Source: Anarhynchus alexandrinus
Lineage: Eukaryota > Chordata > Aves > Charadriiformes > Charadriidae
DNA length: 64,000 nucleotides
Assembly (NCBI GenBank): GCA_008711295.1
Contig: VUYV01000291.1
Location: 803,869 to 867,868, forward strand
Reading direction: 5' to 3'
Shown here in pieces: positions 1 through 9,995 of the stretch. The position numbers and the translations under genes are program-made. Within the stretch, counting starts at the first letter, position 1; each line of letters opens with the position of its first letter. Below the pieces are notes generated by a model, which had not been told where the DNA came from, searched no databases, and was given only the letters and a program-made list of their open reading frames with translations.

Positions 1-199
1 CTGTGAGGGTGGTGAGGCACTGTCCCAGGTTGCCCAGAGAGGTTGTTGAGGCCCCATCCCTGGAGGTGTTCAAGGCCAGGCTGGAGGTGGCCTTGGGCAG
101 CCTGGTCTGGTGGGAGGTGTCCCTGCCTATGGCAGGGGGGTTGGAACTCGATGGTCTTCAAGGTCCTTTCCAACCTAAACCATTCTATGAGTCTATGAA
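1..199 (+). mobile_element. CR1 LINE 3' end (type A), cut by window edge
   Basis: This is the end of a sense-strand CR1 retrotransposon. It translates to the C-terminal part of ORF2 (motifs [19 protein letters not shown] and [12 protein letters not shown]) and runs into the short 3' UTR, ending in two ATTCTATGA/GTCTATGA units, the octamer tail typical of avian CR1. The reading frame stays open through the UTR-like part, but this is only a fragment; the catalytic reverse transcriptase lies upstream of the window or was never inserted. It is nearly identical to the copies at 18677 and 46158, so the subfamily is fairly young. CR1 ORF2 normally encodes an endonuclease plus reverse transcriptase; this piece cannot make either. 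Confidence 0.93.
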
Positions 200-1620
200 A
201 ATTGTCCTCCAAATCCAAACCTAACTTTCCTCAGATTTGTAAAATAGCAGGACTGTCCTGTCTGCGGTGTTTTATACAGCTGAGGCTTTTACTTTGCTGA
301 GTGCATTTCCAACGCGCGCTCCTCTTCGGGGCTGCCGCTTGCTGTGTATATGTTCATTGGCGGTGGCTCTTTGCCAGAGCATTTTTGGTGTCAGCAGCAG
401 AGGTTGTCGGTTCAGCGTTCGCTCGATATTGCTCTTTGCTCAGGAGAACTCCTCTGTTTCCTCCTTCCCCTCGCAGCTATCGCTGTGCCTCTCCATGGTG
501 CTCTTAGCACCGTTTAAACCGTGCCAGCACATCCTATTTTTTAACACGCTGAGAAATGGCAAACCTCTAATGAAATACAGGCCAGAAGGAGAGCAGTACA
601 ATAGGTGGTGCGCAGTGCTCGCCGTGCAGATGAGAATATAAAACGGCTCTGTGTATAACGTCCCTGAGCCCTGCTATATTTTGGCAGCCTATTTCCTTCT
701 GGTTACGATTCAAGCACTGGCGCGGTCTGCAGAGACTTGCACAGATTTGCTTTGGGGGCCGCTTGCGCGAAATACGTACCTCTGCATCTCCACCCTTTCA
801 GAGCAGTCAACATCAGATGGGATTTTTTTAGGCATCTGATCTGGGAAAAAGCTCTCCGGGGCTGGTGTCACTGTACTCCACATGACATACGTGCTCATTT
901 CCCCGCCAGTCGGTCCTAGCCCGTGTCTGATGTGGAGAAAGTTCTTCTTTCAAGCTGTGGACTAAGGCAAGAGCCAAAGGACCAGGGGGCTCCTGGCCCC
1001 AGCTGGAGAAAATGACCCTCCTGCACAGAGAATTGGAAGAGAATTATGCGACGCCCGGTTGCCTGCTGATGGGCGTTGTGTGAAGCTCTCGCTGAAGTTA
1101 TTGCACATCGGCCATTAGAGGCAATGAGAAACCATCTCGGCTTCGTGGGTAGCCAGCAACCTGACTGAGGATAGTCAGGCTGACGTTTGTGAGGGCGCCG
1201 CCGCCTTTCACCAGGCAGGCAAAGACGCTCGTCTGTCCATGCTTTTGCAACCAGGAGGCAACCCGTTTTTGGTCACAGCCAACTTTTGCGTGCCAGAATT
1301 TGGGATTGCCGAGGCTGGCTCCCAGCACAGACCTGTGGCCACCACAGCCCTCTGACCCCAGGACCAGCACCAGCATGGAGCCCTGAGCAAAACACAGCCA
1401 AGTCTGGCCAAAGTCAACGGGATCTATGGAGGCAGCAGTGCCTGCGCAGATCAGGCTCCAGTGAGAATAACAAAGGCAATTTTTCTTAAATTTATCCACT
1501 TAACACTTGCCTGGCAGTGGGAAGAGGCAGCAGTGACAGTGCCTGTAGCTGTCAACTTGAAATATTTGCGAAACGTTCTGGGACGTGGGCAGAGCAGCGG
1601 AGACCCCACCACAAAGCGCC
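200..1620. other. Non-coding stretch, nothing recognised
   Basis: This is non-repetitive sequence between a CR1 end and a CpG-dense patch. Short open frames exist on both strands (up to about 130 codons), but none shows a known domain, a signal peptide or paired splice sites. I see no repeat, RNA gene or clear regulatory motif. Confidence 0.6.
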
Positions 1621-2070
1621 GCTCGCGTTTCTGCTTTTACGACCCAGATTTGCCCACTCGGAAGGCTGCACCTCGCGCCGGGGGAGGGCTGGTGGGCGCC
1701 TCCGCCTTTCCTCGGCGCTGCTCAATAGCCTGTGAAGAGGAAAGGCTTTGCTTTAGCGGGAGCAGGTGTTTGATTACCTCGCCTCTCTCTCTTCGTATTA
1801 AACATATCCCCAGCTCACCTCCCTGGGAGGGGTAAACTCGCGTTTGCGAAAGCGGCGAGGGAAATCGCTTGAAAGGCGACGACGTCGGAGGTAGGCTGTC
1901 TGTCTGCGCTGATCGTTTGATGGAACGAAAGAGCAAGCGAATGAAAGAAAAGCGTTTAAAGTATTTTCTGCCTGTGGAGCGCGGCTCGGAGCGATGCTGC
2001 GGGCCGTCCCCTCTCTGCGGCGCGGCCGCCTGCCTTGCGGCGAGCCCCTTCCCCGGCGGGCTGCCGAGGC
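1621..2070. promoter_or_regulatory. CpG-dense patch (CpG-island-like)
   Basis: I count about 44 CpG dinucleotides in about 450 bases, against a CpG-poor background. The GC-richest part is 1980-2065, with several GCGG/GGCCG runs. Such density in a vertebrate usually means unmethylated DNA, at a promoter, an enhancer or a lncRNA start. No open frame in it resembles a known first exon. It ends about 190 bases before an antisense CR1 copy. Function is inferred from composition only. Confidence 0.4.
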
Positions 2071-2254
2071 TGGAGCCCTGGAGATTTACCCTGGAAAGAG
2101 GAGAAATTCAGCCCTTTTCCTCATCCCCAGCGCTGTCTCCCTGCTTTGAGGCTGTGCTGGTGGCGGGTGCTCTCCTACCCCAGACAAAGGAGCTGTGGCG
2201 TCCCCTCGCAGGACAGCATCCAAGGAAAGCAAAGGCGTCCCCGAAGTGGACATA

Positions 2255-2610
2255 AGATCACGGAATCATGGAATTTTCAGAGTGGGAAGGGACCTCTAGA
2301 GCTCACGCAGTCCCACTCCCCTGCCAAAGCAGGACTGCCCAGAGCACAGCACTCAGCACTGCATCCAGGCGGGGCTTGAAAACCTCCAGAGAAGGGGACT
2401 CCCCCACCCCCCTGGGCAGCCTGTGCCACTGCTCTGCCACCCCAACGGTAAAGGAGTTTTTCCATGTATTTGAACGGAACCTCCTGTGTTCCAACTTGTG
2501 CCCGTTGCCCCTCGTCCCGTCACTGGGAACCACTGAAAAGAGTCTGGCTCCATCCTCCTTCAACCCACCCTTTAGATACTTGTACGCAGTAATAAGGTCT
2601 CCCCTCCAGA
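2255..2610 (-). mobile_element. CR1 LINE fragment, antisense (type B)
   Basis: This is an antisense CR1 3' end. Reading the minus strand gives ORF2 C-terminal motifs ([48 protein letters not shown]), then a 3' UTR and a degenerate octamer tail at 2255-2275 (ATCACGGAATCATGG on the plus strand). It is the same sequence type as the copy at 61535-62238 and differs clearly from the type A copies in the UTR. It is 5' truncated, as most genomic CR1 copies are. The 210-codon plus-strand open frame at 2268-2900 is an antisense by-product. Confidence 0.92.
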
Positions 2611-2634
2611 TCCTCAAGATCCCTCAAGATCCGT
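2609..2634. repeat. Short tandem repeat at CR1 5' junction
   Basis: Three spaced copies of an AGATCC/CAAGATCC unit sit exactly where CR1 homology ends on the antisense copy. It may have arisen at the 5' integration junction, or may be pre-existing target sequence. Confidence 0.45.
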
Positions 2635-4320
2635 TACTGCCCACGCCGGGCTGCCATCGGGCCGCGGTGCCATGCCCAGAAGCAGCAGAGGACCTGGCAC
2701 CTGAGCCACCCTTGACCCGAGCCCCGGGCGCACGGTGCCAGCGCCAAAAGGGACGGTGGGCTGGAAACGGAGAGTCCCTCAGGGGATGGACACAGGGACC
2801 GACATTTTTGGATGTAGAGGAAGAACCGGTGGGGACCCTGACAGGTTTCATTGCGCCTTGTGTGGACATCCATCCCCTTGGCTTGGGCCCGATGAAGTGA
2901 GCAAGCAGAGAACTGCTATTCAGGTTAACATCTTTGTTTCAAACAGAAATAGAAGGCGGCCATGCCTCGGTGAGTAAGAGCCCACTGCTCCACTCTAACC
3001 ATCTGTCAGGCTCCCTGCCGCGGTGCCTGCGTGTTTGCTCAGGCGTTGATAGGGAATTACCCACCTTATATCACGGCAGATTGTCTTTCGCCTTCTCACT
3101 ACTCCATTCCCCTTGCGAATACTTTGGATCTTTGCCTCCAGCGGCTCCAACGCGGGTGTTGGATCGTAGCCACGGAGAGCCAGGGACAGAGGATAAAGAA
3201 AGTCTTGGGTGTCTTTGGATGAAGATGAGGTTGGAAGGTATTCGGGTCGACCGTCCCAGAGTTTGCAGCTACTGGGACTGGGATCAAAAGACCTATTGTT
3301 CCCGTTGGCACAATGCTGGAGGATGTTATCTAGGGACTGGTCCAGAGTACAGACTCATGGCCAAACTGGAAACGCTTGCCTATTGGAAACATCTGCTGTT
3401 CTCCTCTGCTTCTCATATGATTTGCCAAAATGTATTTCTTGTACATTCCCAGCTCAGAACAGCTTGTTATGAGGTTTAATTCGTGATGCGTAATCTTGTG
3501 ACACGTTGCTGCCTGATGAGGTAGGACATGGAGATGATGAAGGAGGATGACTGGAGTGTAAACGCACCAGAAAGAGTGCAGTGCCCAGCTTGGAAGCCGT
3601 ACAAAGTATTTTCATAAGCTTTGCTGTTATTAGTCGTAAGAGCCAGAGAGAGAGAGAGAAAGTTATTGCAACCAAAGATAAAAGCGCTTTCAACAAATGT
3701 GCCTCGGGATTGAACATCCTGCTGAAATTTCCAAGGTTCCTCCAATCTCCTGATGTGGTAAAGATGAGTGTCCTACACTGGTATCTAAGCTCCTCCCTCC
3801 ATGTGTGGACATCTAAAACCTTCAGCCACTCTGCGCGCTTAGATGCCCTCTAAACCCCACTGCTCCCCCAAGAAGTGACCCCTGCACGGTGTGGCGTAGC
3901 TCCCCTGCCCGATCAAAGGCTGCAGCTCCATCCCGCCCTTGGGTTTATGCATATCCTGAAGCGCTGTGCTGAATCAGAGCAGGTCTCCAGTGCCAGGAAT
4001 GGCGGGGGAGGGGGGGGATGCTCTCACTTCACCCCAGCTCTTTGGAGTTTCTCCAGGTTGGCCATCTCCAGAGTCAGAGAGTGATTCGGCCCATCCTGAG
4101 CCTGGGATCTGAAATAGATGGGTTCAATCTATTTTGCTCTGATAATGCCACAGTCTCTCCTCTAACGGGAGAGGGAACACAGGAGAAGAACTTGGCAAGA
4201 CGCACAGTGTGTAGACAGAGAAAGTCCCCCCCATCCGAATGAATCTGGGCCTGGGTGCTGGTGTTCAGCCCTTTCAGCCAAAGAGATACGAATGCTCAAA
4301 AACCTTGTTTCTTACTGATT
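2635..4320. other. Non-coding stretch with unrecognised open frames
   Basis: This is unique sequence. The longest open frame (2934-3479, plus, 181 codons) is serine- and cysteine-rich with no recognisable domain, and its length is within what chance gives in moderately GC-rich DNA. A short (GA)n run lies at 3645-3660. I see no splice-site pair framing a coding-like segment. Confidence 0.55.
3645..3660. repeat. (GA)n microsatellite
   Basis: A run of GA dinucleotides, 16 bases, followed by AAAG. Confidence 0.8.
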
Positions 4321-4620
4321 TCTTGATTGGTTGAATCTAAAGGTCAAACACTAGACTTTAACATTACAGTAATGCTTTATATGAAAGATGAGTATATAAA
4401 TACTTTATAAAGGGCTAATAAACAATTAATAGTTATTTCAAGAAATGGATAATCAAATGTTACGGATAACTGGACGTTATCCGGTCCGACAGGTCAATAC
4501 ATTGCTTATGACCACAGCTGATTGCTACCAGTAGCACCCTGAGTGATGTGATTACCACCAGCTTTAGCACAAGATGTTTGTGTCTGTGCAACATCTATTA
4601 ACCCTCTCTCCACTATTCCA
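4321..4620. other. AT-rich non-coding block with small inverted repeat
   Basis: This is AT-rich sequence with two CTTTATA motifs about 30 bases apart, a TATATAAATA string near 4393 and an AATTAATAG motif near 4426. At 4463-4483 there is a perfect 8-base inverted repeat (CGGATAAC, five-base spacer, GTTATCCG). It could be a diverged old repeat or regulatory DNA; I cannot assign a family. Confidence 0.4.
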
Positions 4621-5110
4621 GAAATAGAAACCTGTCATAAAGCCTGCCCAGGATTAATGGGTTATGATGCGAACATAAGGCTGTGGGTTGTCGAGTAGCT
4701 CATTTGTGGCTCAAGAACTTGATTACAGACGAGCGGAAAGAAGTAGAGACAGATGAGTGCAGACTGCAAACAACGAACAACATCTGCCGACCGAACAGGG
4801 AAAGCTCTGCGTGCCAGAACTGCTCACCCAGAAACCCACCAGCGACGGGGCTTTCCAGTGCGTGCTGGGGGGCTTTCCAGAGGATCCCAGAAATTCCTTC
4901 AAGGTTTAGTCGCGCGCTTAGCTCTCTGTCCTACTGTTCTAAAATCACAGCTTGCAGACCAGGCCACCGAACCACCCCGGATGGGTCTGGGCACGAGAAA
5001 TCGCTCCTTCATGATCTTACCACTGTGCTACACAATCAATTCTGCTTTTAAGGAGTAGAGCAGCTCTCTGGAAGTTGCCAGTTTTGATTACAGCATGAAA
5101 CATCTAACCT
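4621..5110. other. Non-coding stretch, nothing recognised
   Basis: Unique sequence leading into a CpG-dense patch. Two overlapping plus-strand open frames (about 100-120 codons) have no recognisable content. Confidence 0.55.
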
Positions 5111-5393
5111 CGGTGCACAGCGACTGAGATTTACTCGGTCTGAGGCGGTGTTGGGCGATGGGGGAAAAACGACCGTGCTGAGACCTCCGGGAGGGCGCAG
5201 ACCACTCGCACGAGATGGAAACGCGGCCGACGGAGGAGCAGCGCGGGCTCCCTGCGCAACCGGCCTCCCGAAATGCAGCCGCCCGCGCCCGGCGCTGCAC
5301 GGAGCGTTAACGCAGATGCTGCTCATTTGTCCTTGGAGCTGCGAGGACCGCTTGAGTGACGGCCGAGGCATTTCACACATCGGTAAGCGCGTT
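5111..5393. promoter_or_regulatory. CpG-dense patch with donor-like GTAAGC at its edge
   Basis: I count about 35 CpG in about 283 bases, densest at 5215-5310. A GTAAGC string starts at 5383, just after the densest part, and would serve as a 5' splice donor in a plus-strand transcript. A CpG-rich segment followed by a donor is the arrangement of many vertebrate first exons, but one hexamer is weak evidence. No known protein start is visible. Confidence 0.35.
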
Positions 5394-7732
5394 CTCCCCA
5401 GGTATTTCTGATCGCCGTACATTTCGTTTGCTGACAGGTCTGTGGCAATATGCTCACTCCAGCTAAAAATTACACACTGGCTCACAGAAGAGCAGACCTA
5501 ATTTTCTTCGCTTTTACACTGGTTTTGCAATCAGTGTAACATCAGTGACCCTCTACTTTTATACAAGAAACGGCAGTGAGGAAATCGGATTTAACAGAGT
5601 AGAGACGCTCAGTGTAGCTATTGTAGGAAGGCAAAGATAGGCAGAGGCATTTTGCCACCCCCTCCTGATCCCGGCGTGGGCCAAAGGCCAAATCTGCCAC
5701 CGGTACAAAGTAGAACGACTTTCAGGCTGCTTTAAGTGTCCTCGGTTTGTAAAAGTTGCTAGAGAGACTTATGGTACCTGTGGTTTCCACACCACCACGT
5801 GCATCCCCCTCCAAAACACGAGCAGAAGCGCTGCCCCGGTGGTGTATGAGCTGGTTGTGTTCCCTGCATGGCTGGTTTAAAGCCCACCCGTGCCACCCAG
5901 CTACAAAGAGACGTTAGTTAACACAAGCCATACCCTGTCCCAAAGAACATCAAAGGAAAGATTCACTGTTTTGAGGTCTCTGAATCAATTTTTTTTCTGT
6001 CTTCTCTCATTTCTTCTCCCACCTGCTGAGCGTTAGGTGCTTGATCAGTCTGGTAGAACACGCAAATATTAACATTTTTCTCCAGAAGTGCTGACAGCCA
6101 TACGTGTACCCTGCCGATGGGTGCAGCAAGCAGGAGATGCCGCTGGAACCTGCGCCCACAGACTGTCCCGGGGAGCCGGCACGAACCCCTCGTGTCTGTG
6201 ACCCTCCAAGGCAGCAGGAGCAGCTTCCCCTCCCTTTGCATTTCTTCGCTGGAAGGACAGCCCGAAGGGAAAGGACAAGGTGGGGGGAGCAGAAGGTGGG
6301 AATTGGCTGCATTCCTGAAGGCGTTTCAAACCATCTCGAGCATACAGGAGAAAATGCTTTTCAGCAAATGAATACCCCTCAGGCGCTTGTGGAGAAAAAA
6401 AAAAAATCCTTCCCTCAGTACTCATGTTGTCCTCAACACCAGTGGCCAACTCATTATTGGGGTTTTTTTTTCCTGAATTTTTTATAGCAATCTCATCCTT
6501 GCCTATTTTGCTGTGGACGTTTGGGTTTTGTCCCCTTCTTTCACAAGAATGTAGGTAGGAATGGGCCAGGAGAGGAGGACTTTTCACTTGTGTGGATGAT
6601 ACAGAAGTGTCCATATCTCTGCCACGTCAGGATGGCTGTGGGAAGCTTCTGGATGCCTTAACCCCGCAGCTTTGATGGACGCGTCTGTCCCATGTACTTG
6701 AAGCACAGGAAAGAAATGGAGGACAACAGCGCTGATGTTGTCAAGGGTGGGTGGCTGCTGTGGGTTCTCATCCTCACTCCATGCCCAGGACATCTTCTCA
6801 ACTGGCTGAAGCTTATCTAATGGGGGAAGGTGAAAAATAACCCCTGCTAGCTTGGCAGTGCCTCCTGGGTGGGATGTGCGCTCTAGAGAGAGCAAGGCGT
6901 CTGCCACGCTTGTCCTGGACAATGAAAGGAATAAATCAATTCACGTCTGAAAGTGGGAACTTCCGAGATGATGGATGGCACTCAGCAAATATTAAACTCC
7001 CTTTTTTGTGGGGTGGATGTTCTCCAGACAGACAAATTTTGTCCATTCGCACTTCAGGTGATGGAGCTGCAGCGAGATCCGGCAGTTACTGAGGACTGGA
7101 AGAGAGAGCACCTGCCCGAGGCAAGTTGCTGTAGTGCTTCCAGAAGCAGCAACCTCTGTTCTAAAAGAAGCTTCAATACAACTTAAGGCTGAAATCAGTA
7201 ACTCCGAAAGATCTGAAAACAGCTGCATTCAGCAGAGACCTCACTATGGGGTTTTATTTAGCTATCCATTGAAATTCATAAAAAATGGAAATAAATGCAG
7301 TCTGTTGGATCCACCTGTCTAAGAGCTCACATGATGCAGGTTCTCGTATTGTGTTTCCCAGGAGATCGTATTCCAGTCCTCCTCCTCTTTACCCATGACA
7401 GGTGATAATATTAGCTTTTATCTGTTAATAAGATAGCATGGGAATTCTCGTACAGTTTTTTAAATAGAGAGAAATTTGTGATATGTTTCACCCCCTCAGC
7501 TTACACTGTTTCCTCTCGGTTGTGAAGAGAACGGGTTCTTCTCCAGGGCAGGATGAGCCACGTGTCTGCCTGGTCCGAAGGGCTGCAAGACCACTCACGT
7601 AGCAATGCGGGGTCCCAAAGGCACCGCGGGATCAGATATTGCTTCTAAAATCTGGCCTGGATGGGAAGCAGAAAACACTAAGCCAACCATGACCAAGGCA
7701 AGAAAGAAAAGGTGACCGATGGAACGGAGGAT
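5394..7732. other. Non-coding stretch, nothing recognised
   Basis: Unique sequence with ordinary composition. It contains short A and T homopolymers (for example near 6392 and 6463). Open frames of up to 181 codons occur on the minus strand at 6069-6614 without a recognisable domain. I see no repeat family. Confidence 0.55.
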
Positions 7733-7912
7733 GGACCTCTTCAGAGGTCATCTCGTCCAGCAGGCTGCCCCACGGCAGAGGCAACTCTACCGAAACCACT
7801 CCAACAAAAAATTTCTGAAGCCCTTTCCTAAAAATCTCCCCGGGCAATCAGTGCCAGTTCTTAGTTACCCAAAGGGCCGGAAAGCTTTTGCTGCCGTCTC
7901 ACCTCCAGCAGC
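7733..7912 (-). mobile_element. Old, diverged CR1-like LINE relic (antisense)
   Basis: The plus strand carries the order of landmarks seen in ancient amniote CR1/L3-type elements read backwards: AGAGGTCATCTCGTCCAGC, then CCTAAAAATCTCC, then GGGCAATCAGTGCCAG plus TTAGTTACCC, then GGAAAGCTTTTGCTGCC and a CTCACCTCCAGCAG remnant. Spacing is shortened by deletions relative to the family, and no reading frame survives. It is much more diverged than the young CR1 copies in the window, so it was inserted long before them. Confidence 0.55.
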
Positions 7913-9914
7913 GGCAGGCATTAGCAGATTAGAGCTGGACTCAGCCTTTCGAGTAGAAAATTGAACAAAATCTTAAATATTGGCGTATTATACACTCCAC
8001 GCAGCAGGCCTGAAAAGGGCCTGGGAAGGATGGAGCATTTCTAGTTTTCACAGAAAGAACTTAACGGAGATAAAGACAAGTATTAACTTCTAAAATAAGG
8101 GCTGCATTTTGTATAATAACTTTAATTATGCGGCGCTGCTGGCCGGAGCTGTGTTAGTCAGGCGGATTTGTGGACTTCTAATCTGAATTGTTCTGCTTGT
8201 TATCACCCGGCCATTGCCAAATGACCCTTCTGTCAGCTGCGAAACGGGAGAGGCTCATTCCCGTTGTTATTTCCTTGCTGAGCCTCCAGGAGCCTTCGGG
8301 ACTCCAGGGAGGTCCGACCCAAAGGAAGGTGGAGTCCAAGGCAAGTTTTCCAGCAAAGAGAAAAACCCGGCGGAGCAGACACCGCAGCTTCACTTCCTTA
8401 ACAGCAGCTGGTTTTGTGGCTGATGATGACACAACTGGAGAACACCAGGACAGGGCTGGACTTTCGATGCTCAGAAACTGTACTTTTCCACTTACTTCCA
8501 CTTCTGTATATTTTCAGCATAGCGGGAGGCACAGAAAAGGAAAAAAAACTGCTGTCCCAGACCCCAGTCTGCTTAGTTTGCCCGCTTGTGTCACTCTTGG
8601 AAGAGAGGGACTTTTTTGGCCTGCGGGGAGCGGTACGGACACTTTCACACAACCGTGCTAATTATACCCCAGAACTCCTCTTTAAGTTTCGTTACTTATT
8701 ATGGGCAAATGCCACTGCTCCATTGAGTCACGTCAGGCAGGACATCCCCGGGTGCTCGGCTAGCTCCGCTGGAGAGGCAGGGGATAACGGCTTTTTACGC
8801 TCCTTCCCTTCTTCCCAGGCAGTTCACAGCGCACCACTGGCTGCGTCTCTTGGTAGACTTTGGGATTTATAATGCGATGGATTTTACTGCGGCGCATTTT
8901 TCCAGAGGCTCATTTTTAGCACTTACCCAAATGAGAGATTCTTCTTCTACTAATAATTAGTAGCAGCATAAGATAAAAGAAGTAGAGTTTGGAGAGAACG
9001 CTATCTACCGCCTTGATTTTCTTTCTCTCCTGAAAAGGTGCAATAACATCCAGTAGCGCCACGGCGCGTTTTAAAGTCTTTGCAATGCAAAGAACTTCAC
9101 CGAGTTTTTGGGAAGTTGTTTTACATGGCCTTGTCGTTCTGCTGTCTGAGTACCAAAGGTCGTTTTACTACCATGTGGGATTTGGGACGTCATCAATGTT
9201 TAATCTGTGGTTTGGTACTACACATTTGTCTTCTCTGATATCTGGTTCCTTCTGTGCAATAGGTTTGGCCTGTTTAAATTTTGCAACTTTCTGTAAACTA
9301 AATATAGAGTTTTGTAACTTAACCAGGTGGTACTTGGAAGGATCTTTCGCAGAAAAAAAAAAGAAAAGAGCATTTCGCTACGAATATAGTACAGCACTAC
9401 AGAAGGCTTATACCAAACACTGCTACAGAATAATTTTTTTTTTTTTCCAAAAGCAATAATTTGGATTATTTCAATGTGCCCACAGCCTAGCTGGGTCAGC
9501 TGGGTTACTTTATTTCTGAGTAGGATATCATCCTGGTGTTTTTTATGTGAGCTACTTGAAAGATATATGCGTGTTCTCATAAGCATTTGCTTTATACTGT
9601 CAGAGGAGCATTACAACAATCTAATCCTAATCCGCAGTACCTCTGTTGCTTCAAGAAAAAGAATATTTGGAGCCAGTGTTGTTTTGATTCTTAGATCCTT
9701 ACTGCCTGTTTAAAGAAGCCCTTTTGTTCTTTTGACTTATTCCATCATTATTGTGCCTGAAGCCCTCAAAAACATTAATGCTCTTGTTGAGCCTGTGAGC
9801 TCAGGAGTTCGGGCTAGAAGGGTCTGGCAGGTCCCACGGGTGAGTTCCCTCTTACTGCAATGGTCTCGTACAGCCCTTTCCATGAACCGTGTCAGGGCGC
9901 TTTTGTGTCCTCAG
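7913..9914. other. Non-coding stretch, nothing recognised
   Basis: Mixed-composition unique sequence. An AT-rich part around 8095-8130 contains CTTTAATTATG, and around 8950 there is CTAATAATTAG; both resemble homeodomain sites. A poly-T run lies at 9434-9446. The open frames (for example 9085-9459) show no recognisable domain. Confidence 0.5.
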
Positions 9915-9995
9915 CTGTAAAATGCAGATTTTTACACAAAGATTGCTCAAGTGCACACAGTCTGCATCAGAGCCGCGCAGATAACCCCAGACGTG
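9915..9995 (-). repeat. Possible MIR/CORE-SINE remnant (antisense)
   Basis: The stretch ATTGCTCAAGTGCACACAGT, followed by a CAGAGCC and an ATAACCCCAGA, keeps the order of an antisense MIR core (GCCCAAGGTCACACAG, CAGAGCC, ACCCAGG). Similarity is weak and flanking MIR landmarks are not clear, so it may be chance. Confidence 0.3.

Noticed and set aside
2268..2900. Plus-strand 210-codon frame
   Set aside because: Its first half is the antisense of a CR1 element and the rest is unrecognised; it is a by-product of the retrotransposon.
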